DNA of 64,000 nucleotides from Spirochaetaceae bacterium (GCA_017416145.1 JAFQDD010000008.1:1-64000); one strand, 5' to 3'; shown: positions 45,301-52,845, numbered from the stretch's first letter. Translations and numbers: made by a program. The notes: generated by a model from the letters alone, not told the origin.

Positions 45301-45718
45301 CAGAGTTTACCCAATATTCATGACCAGGTAATATGTTTTTTATTTCTTTTCCACTCTCTACTTCCCATAGGATTATTTCATTAATAGATCCCCCCACGAT
45401 ATATTTTCCACTAGGACTAAAACTCACAGTAAAGATACCCCAATAATGAGTAAATTCTCTTATTACTTTTCCACTATCAACGTCCCATACTTTTACTGTA
45501 TCATCTTGACTTCCACTTGCTATATATTTACCATCAGGACTAAAACATACAGAGTTTACAGGAGCTACATGCCCAGTCTGAAACTTAATCTCCAGCTTCC
45601 CTAATGTACTTTCACTCTCGGTAATCGTTTCTGCAACAATTCCACGATTTGTGGTTTGGGCAAAGGTTAGGGTTGCTAAAATAAGTAGTGTTATGGTAAT
45701 TGTTAGTTTTTTTTGCAT
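42392..45718 (-). CDS. Secreted WD40-repeat caspase-like (C14) protease
   Basis: Protein of 1108 residues. A signal peptide (LTITITLLILATLTFAQ) predicts export. Residues about 50-680 hold 15 WD40 repeats of about 42 residues (SVSFSPDGKYLASGS..TVKLWEVESGKEI), enough for two propellers. A linker with an Ig-like segment follows, then a caspase-like domain (858 on) with YVLTLAINKYRD, catalytic His942 in YISGHG and Cys995 in LDTCNSG. An EF-hand-like loop DSNDDGFVTLLE (1059-1070) suggests calcium dependence. It overlaps the ARMT1-like gene by 16 bp, so translation is coupled. The substrate is unknown. Confidence 0.88.
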   Translation of the reverse strand: MQKKLTITITLLILATLTFAQTTNRGIVAETITESESTLGKLEIKFQTGHVAPVNSVCFSPDGKYIASGSQDDTVKVWDVDSGKVIREFTHYWGIFTVSFSPSGKYIVGGSINEIILWEVESGKEIKNILPGHEYWVNSVSFSPDGIYLVSSGEYDSTVKLWDIESGKEINSFTGHSAGVQTVSFSPDGKYIASAGRDNTVKLWEVESGKEIGTLTGHKDWVNSVSFSPDGKYLASGSSDDTVKLWEVESGKEIRTLTGHTDTVDSVSFSPDGKYIASGSYDNTVKLWEVDSGKEIRTLTGHTDDVVYSVSFSPDGKYLASGSWDKTVKLWEVESGKEIRAFSSHSSQIYFVSFSPDGKYIVSGSDDGTVKVWDVEKGKEIWAFYLHTDTIAFVSFSPDGKYLVSTGGIYKDVTVKVWNLENGKEIWTSFHINTPSVTFSPDSKSLLIESDDNTIKLWEVESGKEIGTFSGHTDYVYSVSFSPDGKYVVSASGDNTVRLWEVESGKEIRTLTGHTDSVVSVNFSPDGKYVISRSIDNTVKLWNVENGEEISTFSDYTYNVNFLSFTSNGKYIVIVTEDGKVRLWDVETRELKKTFYETFRSVYSGSLSPNGKYIATGSGDWDKKIELWEVDSGERMLFSGHTEKVYSINFSPDDKYLVSGSLDGTVKLWNVETGELIYTIINGKDGEWLTYTPEGFFTGSEWTTKNLVHIVDGLEVIGIDQVYDKLYRPDLVAAKMRGEDISMYAKEVNLASLVRSGSVPVVTLENLPENPTSKDITFDVCVKNTGGGIGKVNLVLNGKTIQLSEGVSSSTGQTVNFRHTITLQNGENTIEAFAYNGSGMVESRRSSNAIKWEGATSKPNLYVLTLAINKYRDKSLWLNYCVPDANAIAESFKTQESGLYEKVYVSSLQDGEVTKEGIREVFERLSNLVTADDVFIFYISGHGTTYDDGDYYYLPVNIRYTSREEIPIQGVSKNDLIENLSLIKAGKTLLMLDTCNSGAFFADSGQRGLSEKTAIDRLTRATGHATLAASSDSQSAMEGYEGHGVFTYVLLEGLKGEADSNDDGFVTLLELASYVENEVPERSYEKWGYEQVPQKDLRRQDFPIAGRP
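43680..45590 (-). repeat. Tandem WD40-coding DNA repeats, period about 126 bp
   Basis: The WD40 part is repetitive at DNA level: stretches such as CCATCAGGACTAAAACTTAC recur in unit after unit with few changes, including synonymous sites. Such repeats can recombine and change propeller number between strains. Confidence 0.75.
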
Positions 45719-48063
45719 GGGTGGTATTCCTTTGATTTGATTAATTTCTTTGTTTCAGATATTTCTTCGAAAAAGAAATGTTTTTTATTAATATCCATAG
45801 ACTTTGAGTTATTATGAAGATTTGAATATAAAACTTCTAATTTTGTTTTTAATTTGTTCCTAAAATCTATTCTGTTTTCTTCGGTTGCACATTTTTTACC
45901 AAAATCAGAGATTCCAAGAATATTTTCTAAAAGCCATTCATTAGGAATTATTTGTTTATCAAAAGCCTTATCCACATTTGTTTTGTTTTGCTTAATTTCT
46001 GAAACACCATACATAAGAACAGAACATAAAAGTTGTGCTAAGCATCCTACATTTTTACATACTGGTTTCATAATTTCTTTGTAATCTTCTGTAAGGTTTG
46101 ATTTTTCGTTTAATGTTATTTCATATTCAAAATCCACAATATCTTTTACTGCTCTAATTGAAGGTCTAGAAAAAGAAGGTTCCAAACTTTTTTCTGCTTC
46201 TATTTTCATGTCATTTAACAAATCGAAAAAATAAGTATTATTCAGATTTTCTGTTTTATCAATAATTTTCTCTTTCGCTTTTGTAATTATTCCTTCATTA
46301 ATAAATCTTACAAAATCAGTGTATTCTACAAGTGCAACTTTTTTTGAATCTAATTTTACATACCGTTTTAACGAGCGAAATGCCCAACCTATAGACCATA
46401 TTGGATATTCATCAACTAAGTCAAAAGCTATCATTCTTGAAAGGTGTGCATCTGTCTTTTTAATCTCGTTTTTTACTTCATTGATTTTTCCATCTATACA
46501 TTCTTTTGCTTTCTTTTCCAACATGTCTTGAGAATATTGATTAACCGCAACTTTTACTTCATTTTCGAGAATAAGTTTAGGCATAATAAAGCTACCTGTA
46601 ACAAGTACTGTCAAAGCAGATAAGACCAAAGCAAAATCAATTTTGTTTACAGTGTCATTGTTTACAGAGACATTGTTTACAGTGTCATTGTTTACAAAAG
46701 TTTCACCCTTAAAAAAAGATAGAACTATAGAACCAATAACAAAAATTATAAGAAGTAATATTAATACAAGTATTCCAAAATATAATTTTGTGTGTATTGC
46801 TTTTTTATCTTTTTTGTCGTCTTTACTTTTGAATATATTTTCTTTTTTTGACTTTTTATCTTTGATTTTTCTGTTTTTGGGAACATTTTTCAATTTTTTT
46901 TTTAATGTTGTCTGAATAACTCCCCATTTTCCATCTGTTTTAAACTTTTTATCCTGAGCTTTCGCCATAGAAATAAAAACAGGTTCTACTCCAACAAGAA
47001 CGTCAGATTTTAAAACCCTTGGAGCAATTACTGGAATATCCTTAATTAAACATCTTTTTTCAAAAGAGTCAGTTGATTTCCAATTTTTATCCCCAACTAA
47101 TCGGCGATAATTCAAATCACCTTTTACAATCAACAAATCTGTAGTGTTCTTGTTTATTCCTAAATCCTTTGGTAATTCATAAAAATATTTTGCTTCTGTC
47201 CAGAATTTATGAGTTTTTACTTCAATTTTCTTTTTAGAAAGAAGTTCTAATAATTGTGAATTAGATTTATTTTTTGTAAGAATGTTCACTAACCTTCCAA
47301 AGTCATCTATTGTTGCATCAGAAACAAAGTAGGGATAACTCTTCACATGCAGAACTACTTTATTTACATAATCATGGACTATCATAAAAACAGCCAAATA
47401 AATATCTGAAAAAAGTTCTGCTCCACTGTTATCGCAAATTATGTCAAAGCGTTTGTGTTTTTTGGAAATAATAAAATTAAAACATTTATCTGTATCATCA
47501 TGCAAAATTCTAACTGAATCTGGACGATTTATCTCTAATTGGCTTAAATCACCTGTATTCGCAGTAAGTGAATAATTTAATATTGCTCTGAAATCTCTTT
47601 GTTGAGAAAGAAATTTTTCTCGTTGGTCTTTAATATTTTGATAATAATTTCCTTGATTGAATAAGTTTTCTAATTCTTTTCTGTAGGAATCATGTTCATT
47701 TGTATAATCTGTATCTTTTTTTATAGCAAAGAAATCATTCTTATTTTTAAAATATTCTTTTTGAGCAAGTAAAACGTGATAAAACAAAACTTCTGATTCA
47801 AAAAAAGGTTCGCTTTCAAAAAAATCTTTTAATGTTTTAGTTTCTTTTCCTTGAATAAAAGATAAATCAGAACATTCATTTTGTTTAAATATATTTTTTA
47901 GAGCATCTTCTACAGTTGTATGTTCTATAAAATCGTCAAAATTTCCAGAACAATAATCATTGTAGATTTTGGGGAAACGTTCTTTTATTGTAAAGTATGC
48001 AAAAGAATCCAATTGTGAAGCAGAGAAAAAAGTTGTGGGTTTATTTTTTTCATTTTTATTCAT
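45703..48063 (-). CDS. Membrane-anchored ARMT1/DUF89-like phosphatase fusion
   Basis: Protein of 786 residues. Residues 1-385 match the whole ARMT1 (DUF89 subfamily III) layout: SFAYFTIKERFPKIY (20-34), metal residues D211/N212 in DNSGAELFSD, D249 in YFVSDATIDDF, and LIVKGDLNYRRLVGDKNW (311-328). The family comprises metal-dependent phosphatases, and ARMT1 was also reported as a glutamate methyltransferase. A Lys-rich linker (386-425), two membrane helices (about 427-450 and 477-495) and a novel 290-residue C-terminal domain follow. Both ends should be cytoplasmic. Ribosome site AAGGAAG. It lies 11 bp after the DUF4384-type gene and overlaps the caspase gene. Confidence 0.8.
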   Translation of the reverse strand: MNKNEKNKPTTFFSASQLDSFAYFTIKERFPKIYNDYCSGNFDDFIEHTTVEDALKNIFKQNECSDLSFIQGKETKTLKDFFESEPFFESEVLFYHVLLAQKEYFKNKNDFFAIKKDTDYTNEHDSYRKELENLFNQGNYYQNIKDQREKFLSQQRDFRAILNYSLTANTGDLSQLEINRPDSVRILHDDTDKCFNFIISKKHKRFDIICDNSGAELFSDIYLAVFMIVHDYVNKVVLHVKSYPYFVSDATIDDFGRLVNILTKNKSNSQLLELLSKKKIEVKTHKFWTEAKYFYELPKDLGINKNTTDLLIVKGDLNYRRLVGDKNWKSTDSFEKRCLIKDIPVIAPRVLKSDVLVGVEPVFISMAKAQDKKFKTDGKWGVIQTTLKKKLKNVPKNRKIKDKKSKKENIFKSKDDKKDKKAIHTKLYFGILVLILLLIIFVIGSIVLSFFKGETFVNNDTVNNVSVNNDTVNKIDFALVLSALTVLVTGSFIMPKLILENEVKVAVNQYSQDMLEKKAKECIDGKINEVKNEIKKTDAHLSRMIAFDLVDEYPIWSIGWAFRSLKRYVKLDSKKVALVEYTDFVRFINEGIITKAKEKIIDKTENLNNTYFFDLLNDMKIEAEKSLEPSFSRPSIRAVKDIVDFEYEITLNEKSNLTEDYKEIMKPVCKNVGCLAQLLCSVLMYGVSEIKQNKTNVDKAFDKQIIPNEWLLENILGISDFGKKCATEENRIDFRNKLKTKLEVLYSNLHNNSKSMDINKKHFFFEEISETKKLIKSKEYHPCKKN
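46643..46696 (-). repeat. 15-bp tandem repeat in the ARMT1-like gene
   Basis: Three full units and a partial one of TTGTTTACAGTGTCA (plus strand), in frame, encode the VNNDT-VNNVS-VNNDT stretch of the predicted periplasmic loop between the two membrane helices. Gain or loss of units keeps the frame. Confidence 0.8.
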
Positions 48064-48074
48064 AAATACTTCCT

Positions 48075-49124
48075 TTATGGCAAAACTGTGTAGGTTATTT
48101 TAAATACACTTGTCTCATATTCTTCTGAATCGTCTTGAGTCACAGCCATAATTCCTCTTGTAATTTGTTGAATATCATTTTTTGCATAACTACTATTAGA
48201 TTGTTGATTTGGCAAACCTTTTGGAGAAGAAGAAGCATAAACAAGAATTTGTTCTGCACCATAAACCCCATCTACAACTTTAAAAACGGTATTAGCGATA
48301 TCTGGAAAAGTTCTAACTTCACCCGCTGGAATAAAATTATTTTCAATAGGCAACCATGACTTCATACCATTCGCATCAATACACAACAAAGCAATATATG
48401 AATCTTTATTGGTAGAAATCATAAATTGAACAATATCTTGAGGGAATAATATATTTACAAGATTATATTCTTTATCCAACATTGCAGCTGTTATCACAAT
48501 TGAATTGTTGCCTAATGATTTAAATTCTTGTTGATTGTTGCCCTTTGAAGTAGTTTCATTGTTATTTATTTTTTCGATTTCACTTTCTGTATTTGTAAAA
48601 TCTTGTTGAACTTGTTCTGCCAATTCTATATTTTGTGGATACAATGTGAGTTTACGTTCTTGAATAACTGACATAGGAATTATTGCAGTTTCAGATGCAA
48701 AAAGTTTATTTTCCATATCATACAGTTCCAAAATCAGTTCAACATTATCCCCTACTTCGTAATATGTGCCATTAAGAATGTATTTTCTTGTTCCTGTATT
48801 TTTAGCTGCTGCAACTCCACCAAAAGCTCCTCTTGTAGTCACAATTGTTTGTTCTTCTGGCTTTAACTCCGAAGATGTAATTACTGTAAGATGACGAGTT
48901 TTAGAAACCGCCTGTTTGATTTGACTTTGAAACCAAGGTACTACACTACCGCAAGTTTCACTATCACCATAACTTATAAAACCAATAGAAATTTCAGCAT
49001 CTGAATTAGCAGAATTTAAAATCTTTGTATCAAATTTTTTAATAACATTCTCTATAGTTTGTTCCTGTGCAAATAAGATAAACTGACTAAAAAACATAAA
49101 AACAAATAATATTATTTTCTTCAT
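48075..49124 (-). CDS. Periplasmic FlgO-like/DUF4384-type protein
   Basis: Exported protein of 349 residues (signal ILFVFMFFSQFILFAQ). Residues about 40-150 (ISIGFISYGD ... GTRKYILNGTYYEVGDNVELILELYD) resemble the FlgO/CsgG-type fold of envelope assembly proteins. The C-terminal half (DIVQFMISTNKDSYIALLCIDANGMKSWLP ... GAEQILVYAS) resembles DUF4384. In other bacteria DUF4384 is often found with caspase-like domains, sometimes in one polypeptide; here it is encoded two genes upstream of the caspase. It has a GAGGAG ribosome site. Domain names are from memory and need profile support. Confidence 0.65.
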   Translation of the reverse strand: MKKIILFVFMFFSQFILFAQEQTIENVIKKFDTKILNSANSDAEISIGFISYGDSETCGSVVPWFQSQIKQAVSKTRHLTVITSSELKPEEQTIVTTRGAFGGVAAAKNTGTRKYILNGTYYEVGDNVELILELYDMENKLFASETAIIPMSVIQERKLTLYPQNIELAEQVQQDFTNTESEIEKINNNETTSKGNNQQEFKSLGNNSIVITAAMLDKEYNLVNILFPQDIVQFMISTNKDSYIALLCIDANGMKSWLPIENNFIPAGEVRTFPDIANTVFKVVDGVYGAEQILVYASSSPKGLPNQQSNSSYAKNDIQQITRGIMAVTQDDSEEYETSVFKITYTVLP

Positions 49125-49151
49125 AAAACACTCCTCTACAACAAAGTGAAC

Positions 49152-50990
49152 TTAGTCTTTTCCAATTAAAATGTGGTTTTCGGATATTTTTCCAGTGGCA
49201 TTTGTCCTAACAAGTTGCGTAGGTTCACAAAACCTTCCTTCTTCATCTACGGCACATAAATTCACCACAAAACCATAGTCGTCACAAGGAACAAACTCAC
49301 GCACAACTTCCATATCAGAAAAACATTCTTCTGTGTATAATTTTTCCCATGCAACAGAATAATCATTTCTATACAACGAACGAACAAAAGGCGTTCCACC
49401 GTTTCCACTTGAATCTGTTGCATTCAAAGTTCCACAAATCACTATTTCATTAAAACCTTCATCAACATATATGGAACGTCCATAACTGTAAGTTTCTGGT
49501 GCTACATACACAAATTTTGATTCTGCTATATCTTGTTTTACAGCCATCAAAGCAACAGAGGAAGCTGTATCTGTTACAGTTTCACCAACAAGATAAACTG
49601 TACCATCTTTTGCTTGTTTTATATCTTCCACAAAGCGGATTGTATTGTTTAACTTAATTTCTTCTGAAACACCACTTTCTATATCTATTCTGAACAAAGA
49701 AGAAATAACCAAATTTGTCATATTTTCTTGTGCATTGCACACTAGATATAAATATTTACCATCTGAACTAATACAACTTTTTGTATCATAAATTGCTGAA
49801 TCAATGACTTCGATAGAAGTAATAAATTCAAATTCCTTTGAATCATTTTCTTTTAATTTGTAAACTAAGGCCTTTCCCTCAGAATTAGAACCTACAACAA
49901 AAAAATCATTTTCAGTAATTTGTATTATTGAAAACACAGCATATACATCTGCAAGAGTCTTATTCCATAAAAGGGAGCCAGAATTTAAATAACAGGAAAC
50001 TAATCCATTAGGTTCTTTATCAACCCTTTGTCCCACAGATATAATATTTCCATCTTCTTTTATAATTGAATCAAAAAAAGTAGTAGAATCTGCTTGATTT
50101 TCTTCATAATTTATAGTGAGTTTTTTTTCTTTATAAGTTGAAATATCTGTTTCAAAATAGCAAGTAAATGCAGAATTGTATTTATTACTATTGTTGTCTG
50201 TTTTAATTTGAGTTCCTGTAATATAAATATTGTCTTTTTGAATTTCTATATCATTTATTTCAAGATTATTTTCTATTTCTAACGACCAAGTTGGTTCTGC
50301 TTGTTTGAGCAATGGTCTTGAATCTGTACGATAAACGGATTTCCCGTCGAATTCGTAAGTGTAGACATAACCCGGTAAAAATCTGTCATCTTTATTAATG
50401 GAAATTAAATCGGATTTCAAAGTAGTATTCTGTAGAAAAAATATTGAATTATCATTTATTTTATATACAATTTGACTTTTACCCTTTAAATAATATTCAG
50501 GTGAAATATTTACAGTATTTATTTGTCCTTCATAATAACAAGGAAAAATAGAACGTCCATTAGTCAATTGAACCGAATCATTCGAAGTGTTTTTTATAAT
50601 AATATACGACTCAGTTTCTGTTATTTTTGTTGGATTTTCTATGATAATTTTCGATTGATTGTCTGCAATTAGTTTTTTCTCTATATGTTTATAAAATACA
50701 AAATCTGTTAATGGAATTTTGTAAGTAATAATTAACTCGTCATAAATCTCAGAACTATGCAAAGGCAATTCTTGATTTTGTATTATAGTTTTCGTTGGAA
50801 TAATTAGAGAGTTTATGAATATTTCATAATCAGAATTATTGATTATGTCAGCACAAAAAGTATAACTATCTAATTCTGAATTCGATAATTTCTGAAGTGT
50901 ATTATCTTGTTTAGTTGGAATTGAAGTATTTGTTTTGCAAGAAATAAGAAATGTAAAAAATATGATATACAAAAAAAAGATTCTTTTCAT
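49152..50990 (-). CDS. Lipoprotein with beta-propeller-like C-terminus
   Basis: Lipoprotein of 612 residues; the signal IFFLYIIFFTFLISC ends in an LISC lipobox. The N-terminal third contains short beta modules (DIINNSDYEIFIN, IIKNTSNDSVQLTNGRS) like those of the neighbouring lipoprotein, and PGYVYTYEFDGK, similar to PGYKYEL there. From about residue 230 repeated strands (IEIQKDNIYITGTQ, IIKEDGNIISVGQR, ITENDFFVVGSN, QAKDGTVYLVGET, YVDEGFNEIVICGTLN) suggest a six- to seven-blade propeller. I know no named family. It is the second gene of the presumed operon. Confidence 0.65.
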   Translation of the reverse strand: MKRIFFLYIIFFTFLISCKTNTSIPTKQDNTLQKLSNSELDSYTFCADIINNSDYEIFINSLIIPTKTIIQNQELPLHSSEIYDELIITYKIPLTDFVFYKHIEKKLIADNQSKIIIENPTKITETESYIIIKNTSNDSVQLTNGRSIFPCYYEGQINTVNISPEYYLKGKSQIVYKINDNSIFFLQNTTLKSDLISINKDDRFLPGYVYTYEFDGKSVYRTDSRPLLKQAEPTWSLEIENNLEINDIEIQKDNIYITGTQIKTDNNSNKYNSAFTCYFETDISTYKEKKLTINYEENQADSTTFFDSIIKEDGNIISVGQRVDKEPNGLVSCYLNSGSLLWNKTLADVYAVFSIIQITENDFFVVGSNSEGKALVYKLKENDSKEFEFITSIEVIDSAIYDTKSCISSDGKYLYLVCNAQENMTNLVISSLFRIDIESGVSEEIKLNNTIRFVEDIKQAKDGTVYLVGETVTDTASSVALMAVKQDIAESKFVYVAPETYSYGRSIYVDEGFNEIVICGTLNATDSSGNGGTPFVRSLYRNDYSVAWEKLYTEECFSDMEVVREFVPCDDYGFVVNLCAVDEEGRFCEPTQLVRTNATGKISENHILIGKD

Positions 50991-51003
50991 AAAAAACCTA
51001 AAT

Positions 51004-51037
51004 TTTAGGGCTATTACCTAATGGGAACAGCCCTAAA
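51004..51037 (-). promoter_or_regulatory. Hairpin between the two lipoprotein genes
   Basis: TTTAGGGCT (51004-51012) and AGCCCTAAA (51029-51037) form a perfect 9-bp stem right after the first lipoprotein stop. On the minus strand a T6 run follows after seven other bases, so it may be a weak terminator, attenuator or RNA processing site. Confidence 0.5.
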
Positions 51038-51043
51038 TCTAAT

Positions 51044-52162
51044 TTATTCCATAAAAAGTTCTATACGAGCATCTTCAACAAGGCTCTTCTTGCCAACTTC
51101 TCTGATATCATATTCGTAATTTCCATTTATTTCAGTAACAATCAATTCGTACTTATATCCAGGCATAAAAACAAAAGGTGCTATGCTTTTTTTAGAAAAA
51201 TCGTCAAACTCAAACATCAAACCAGTATAAGTCTGTCCATTTTCTCCATTTGTAGAAGGAATTTCATAAACATCTGTTCTACCAGAGGCTGTTAAACGTC
51301 TACCCTTTTGATTTTTAAGTGTTGTTTCACCATTTCTAAATTCTATACCAGATTTCGTATCGTTTTGTACACTTACAAATGCTACATCATAACCAATATT
51401 TGAGCCAGATGGACCTTCAAAACGCATAGGAGTAATTTCACCTCCAACAAGTTCTGGAAGAGCTCGTTTTCTATCAGTTTTTCCTGCATTCATAGATGTT
51501 TTTTCACCTGTCTTTGGATTTACATAAACAAAAGTTGGATAAAAATCGTACGCAAAACCATCATCACGAGAAGCTAAAAATATTTTTTTATTTGTTGTCA
51601 AAGGTGGTAATGTTGCAATTATCTCACCTTGTGAAGGATTCTCGAGACGTAATTCAAGAACAAAATGCTCTGATTCATTACTTACATATATACATTCTTG
51701 CTGACTACTATCAACACCTTTGTAAATTGACAAATCAATTCTATCACCACTATCATTCAAGTTGTAAACAACTAGTCCTGTATAAATAACATCATCTTCT
51801 GTAATTATAGCATTTTTCTTATTATAAGTTTCGAAAGTAGCTGCACGAATTAATAAAGATCCATTTGCTGGAATACCTGAAATTTTTGATAAATCAAAAC
51901 TTCTTGACTTTCCTGCATAAATTCCACCTAAAATATTACCTTTTTCAACTTTTCCAACAAAGATAACAACATCTTCTGCTGTATCATTAGAAATAGTAAG
52001 AGAACCTCTTTCGCTATTAAAGTTCACTCCTTTTGTTTGTACCGTAATTGACGAAACAGATTCTGTACTAGTTGTTGAAGCATCGGAACTAGCACAACCA
52101 CCTAAAATACAAACACTCAATACAATTAAAATGAATGTTACCCACGAAAATTTTGATTTCAT
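51044..52162 (-). CDS. Lipoprotein with three beta modules
   Basis: Lipoprotein of 372 residues; the signal FILIVLSVCILGGC is a standard lipobox. Three similar modules begin with LTISNDTAEDVVIFVG, IYVSNESEHFVLELRL and VSVQNDTKSGIEFRNG, probably beta sandwiches. The second and fifth genes of the cluster suggest an envelope-associated complex. It is the first gene behind the shared promoter region with the divergent XRE regulator. No named family is recognised. Confidence 0.68.
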   Translation of the reverse strand: MKSKFSWVTFILIVLSVCILGGCASSDASTTSTESVSSITVQTKGVNFNSERGSLTISNDTAEDVVIFVGKVEKGNILGGIYAGKSRSFDLSKISGIPANGSLLIRAATFETYNKKNAIITEDDVIYTGLVVYNLNDSGDRIDLSIYKGVDSSQQECIYVSNESEHFVLELRLENPSQGEIIATLPPLTTNKKIFLASRDDGFAYDFYPTFVYVNPKTGEKTSMNAGKTDRKRALPELVGGEITPMRFEGPSGSNIGYDVAFVSVQNDTKSGIEFRNGETTLKNQKGRRLTASGRTDVYEIPSTNGENGQTYTGLMFEFDDFSKKSIAPFVFMPGYKYELIVTEINGNYEYDIREVGKKSLVEDARIELFME

Positions 52163-52235
52163 TTTTTCACTCCTCTAAAATCTTTTAACATTTTATATTT
52201 TTGACAATAAAATGATATCGCAACAACATATAAAT

Positions 52236-52251
52236 TGTTAAGATTTTAACA
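52236..52251. promoter_or_regulatory. Palindromic operator candidate
   Basis: TGTTAA GATT TTAACA is a perfect 6-bp inverted repeat with a 4-bp centre. It lies just past the -10 box of the lipoprotein-caspase promoter and over a possible -35 (TTAACA) of the XRE gene, a typical place for an XRE-family operator. Confidence 0.5.
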
Positions 52252-52260
52252 CTATGTTGG

Positions 52261-52289
52261 ATTTTACAATAATATATTATCGTTGTCAA
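52261..52289 (-). promoter_or_regulatory. Promoter of the lipoprotein-ARMT1-caspase cluster
   Basis: On the minus strand TTGACA (52289-52284) and TAAAAT (52266-52261) are exactly 17 bp apart. The expected start is near 52254, within or beside the palindrome. Confidence 0.65.
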
Positions 52290-52323
52290 TTTTATAGCGT
52301 TAATATTTTGTTATCATATTTTC

Positions 52324-52644
52324 ATGACATTTAAAGACAGATTAAGAGAAGAAATTGAATATAAAGGTATATTAATAAAGGAAATCTCTGCCGAGATTGG
52401 TATTAGTAACAATACTTTTTTATCGTATATCAATTCTAGAAATGTTATGCCAAATGTTGAAACAGCTGTAAAAATAGCAAAAGTACTCAATGTATCTGTT
52501 GAATATCTTGTTACAGGAGAAGATTCTTTACATACGGAAAAAAACAAACATTTAAGAGACTTAATAAAAGATCTTTCAAATATCGATGAGAAAACTTTAT
52601 TAGTACTAAAACCAATGATTCATGCTTTGGCACAAGAAAAATAA
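52324..52644 (+). CDS. XRE-family helix-turn-helix regulator
   Basis: DNA-binding protein of 106 residues. The HTH covers about residues 15-70 (IKEISAEIGISNNTFLSYINSRNVMPNVETAVKIAKVLNVSVEYLVTG), followed by a short helical tail. It is transcribed divergently from the lipoprotein-caspase cluster across a 161-bp region with a palindrome, so it is the likely local regulator. TAACAC and TAATAT boxes may form its own promoter. It resembles phage-type repressors in size, but no phage genes are near. Confidence 0.85.
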   Translation: MTFKDRLREEIEYKGILIKEISAEIGISNNTFLSYINSRNVMPNVETAVKIAKVLNVSVEYLVTGEDSLHTEKNKHLRDLIKDLSNIDEKTLLVLKPMIHALAQEK

Positions 52645-52694
52645 TTTTTTTATTAAAAACACATTTACTCAGTCTATGAAAAAATTCTCCTTAT

Positions 52695-52743
52695 AAAACA
52701 TCCCCGAATTTTCACGAAATTCTTTTATCAAGTTTTCTATGTG
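52695..52743. repeat. 49-bp direct repeat A (copy of nifS-like 3' end)
   Basis: About 86 percent identical to 53755-53803; the last 24 bases (TTCTTTTATCAAGTTTTCTATGTG) are identical. On the minus strand it encodes HIENLIKEFRENSGMF, close to the cysteine desulfurase C-terminus HIENLIKELSEISGMF. The two copies flank the Rpn-type gene. Confidence 0.85.
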
Positions 52744-52845
52744 ATTTTTTTTATCTTTTTTCTCATTTTTTTTCAAAAAACTTAAAAAATTTGTTTTCTA
52801 TGCATCAATATTATATATGAAAACCAAATATAAGGATGAATATTG

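Noticed and set aside
43680-45590. WD40 DNA repeats read as a non-coding repeat array, and long frames on the opposite strand (for example 43200-43541)
   Set aside because: The minus strand encodes a continuous WD40 protein with signal peptide and protease domain; the opposite frames are shadows.
42392-45718. Cytoplasmic abortive-infection caspase
   Set aside because: The protein has a clear signal peptide and its neighbours are lipoproteins and an exported protein, so an intracellular suicide role is not supported.
52324-52644. Prophage repressor
   Set aside because: The XRE gene resembles one in size, but no phage structural, replication or integrase gene is nearby.
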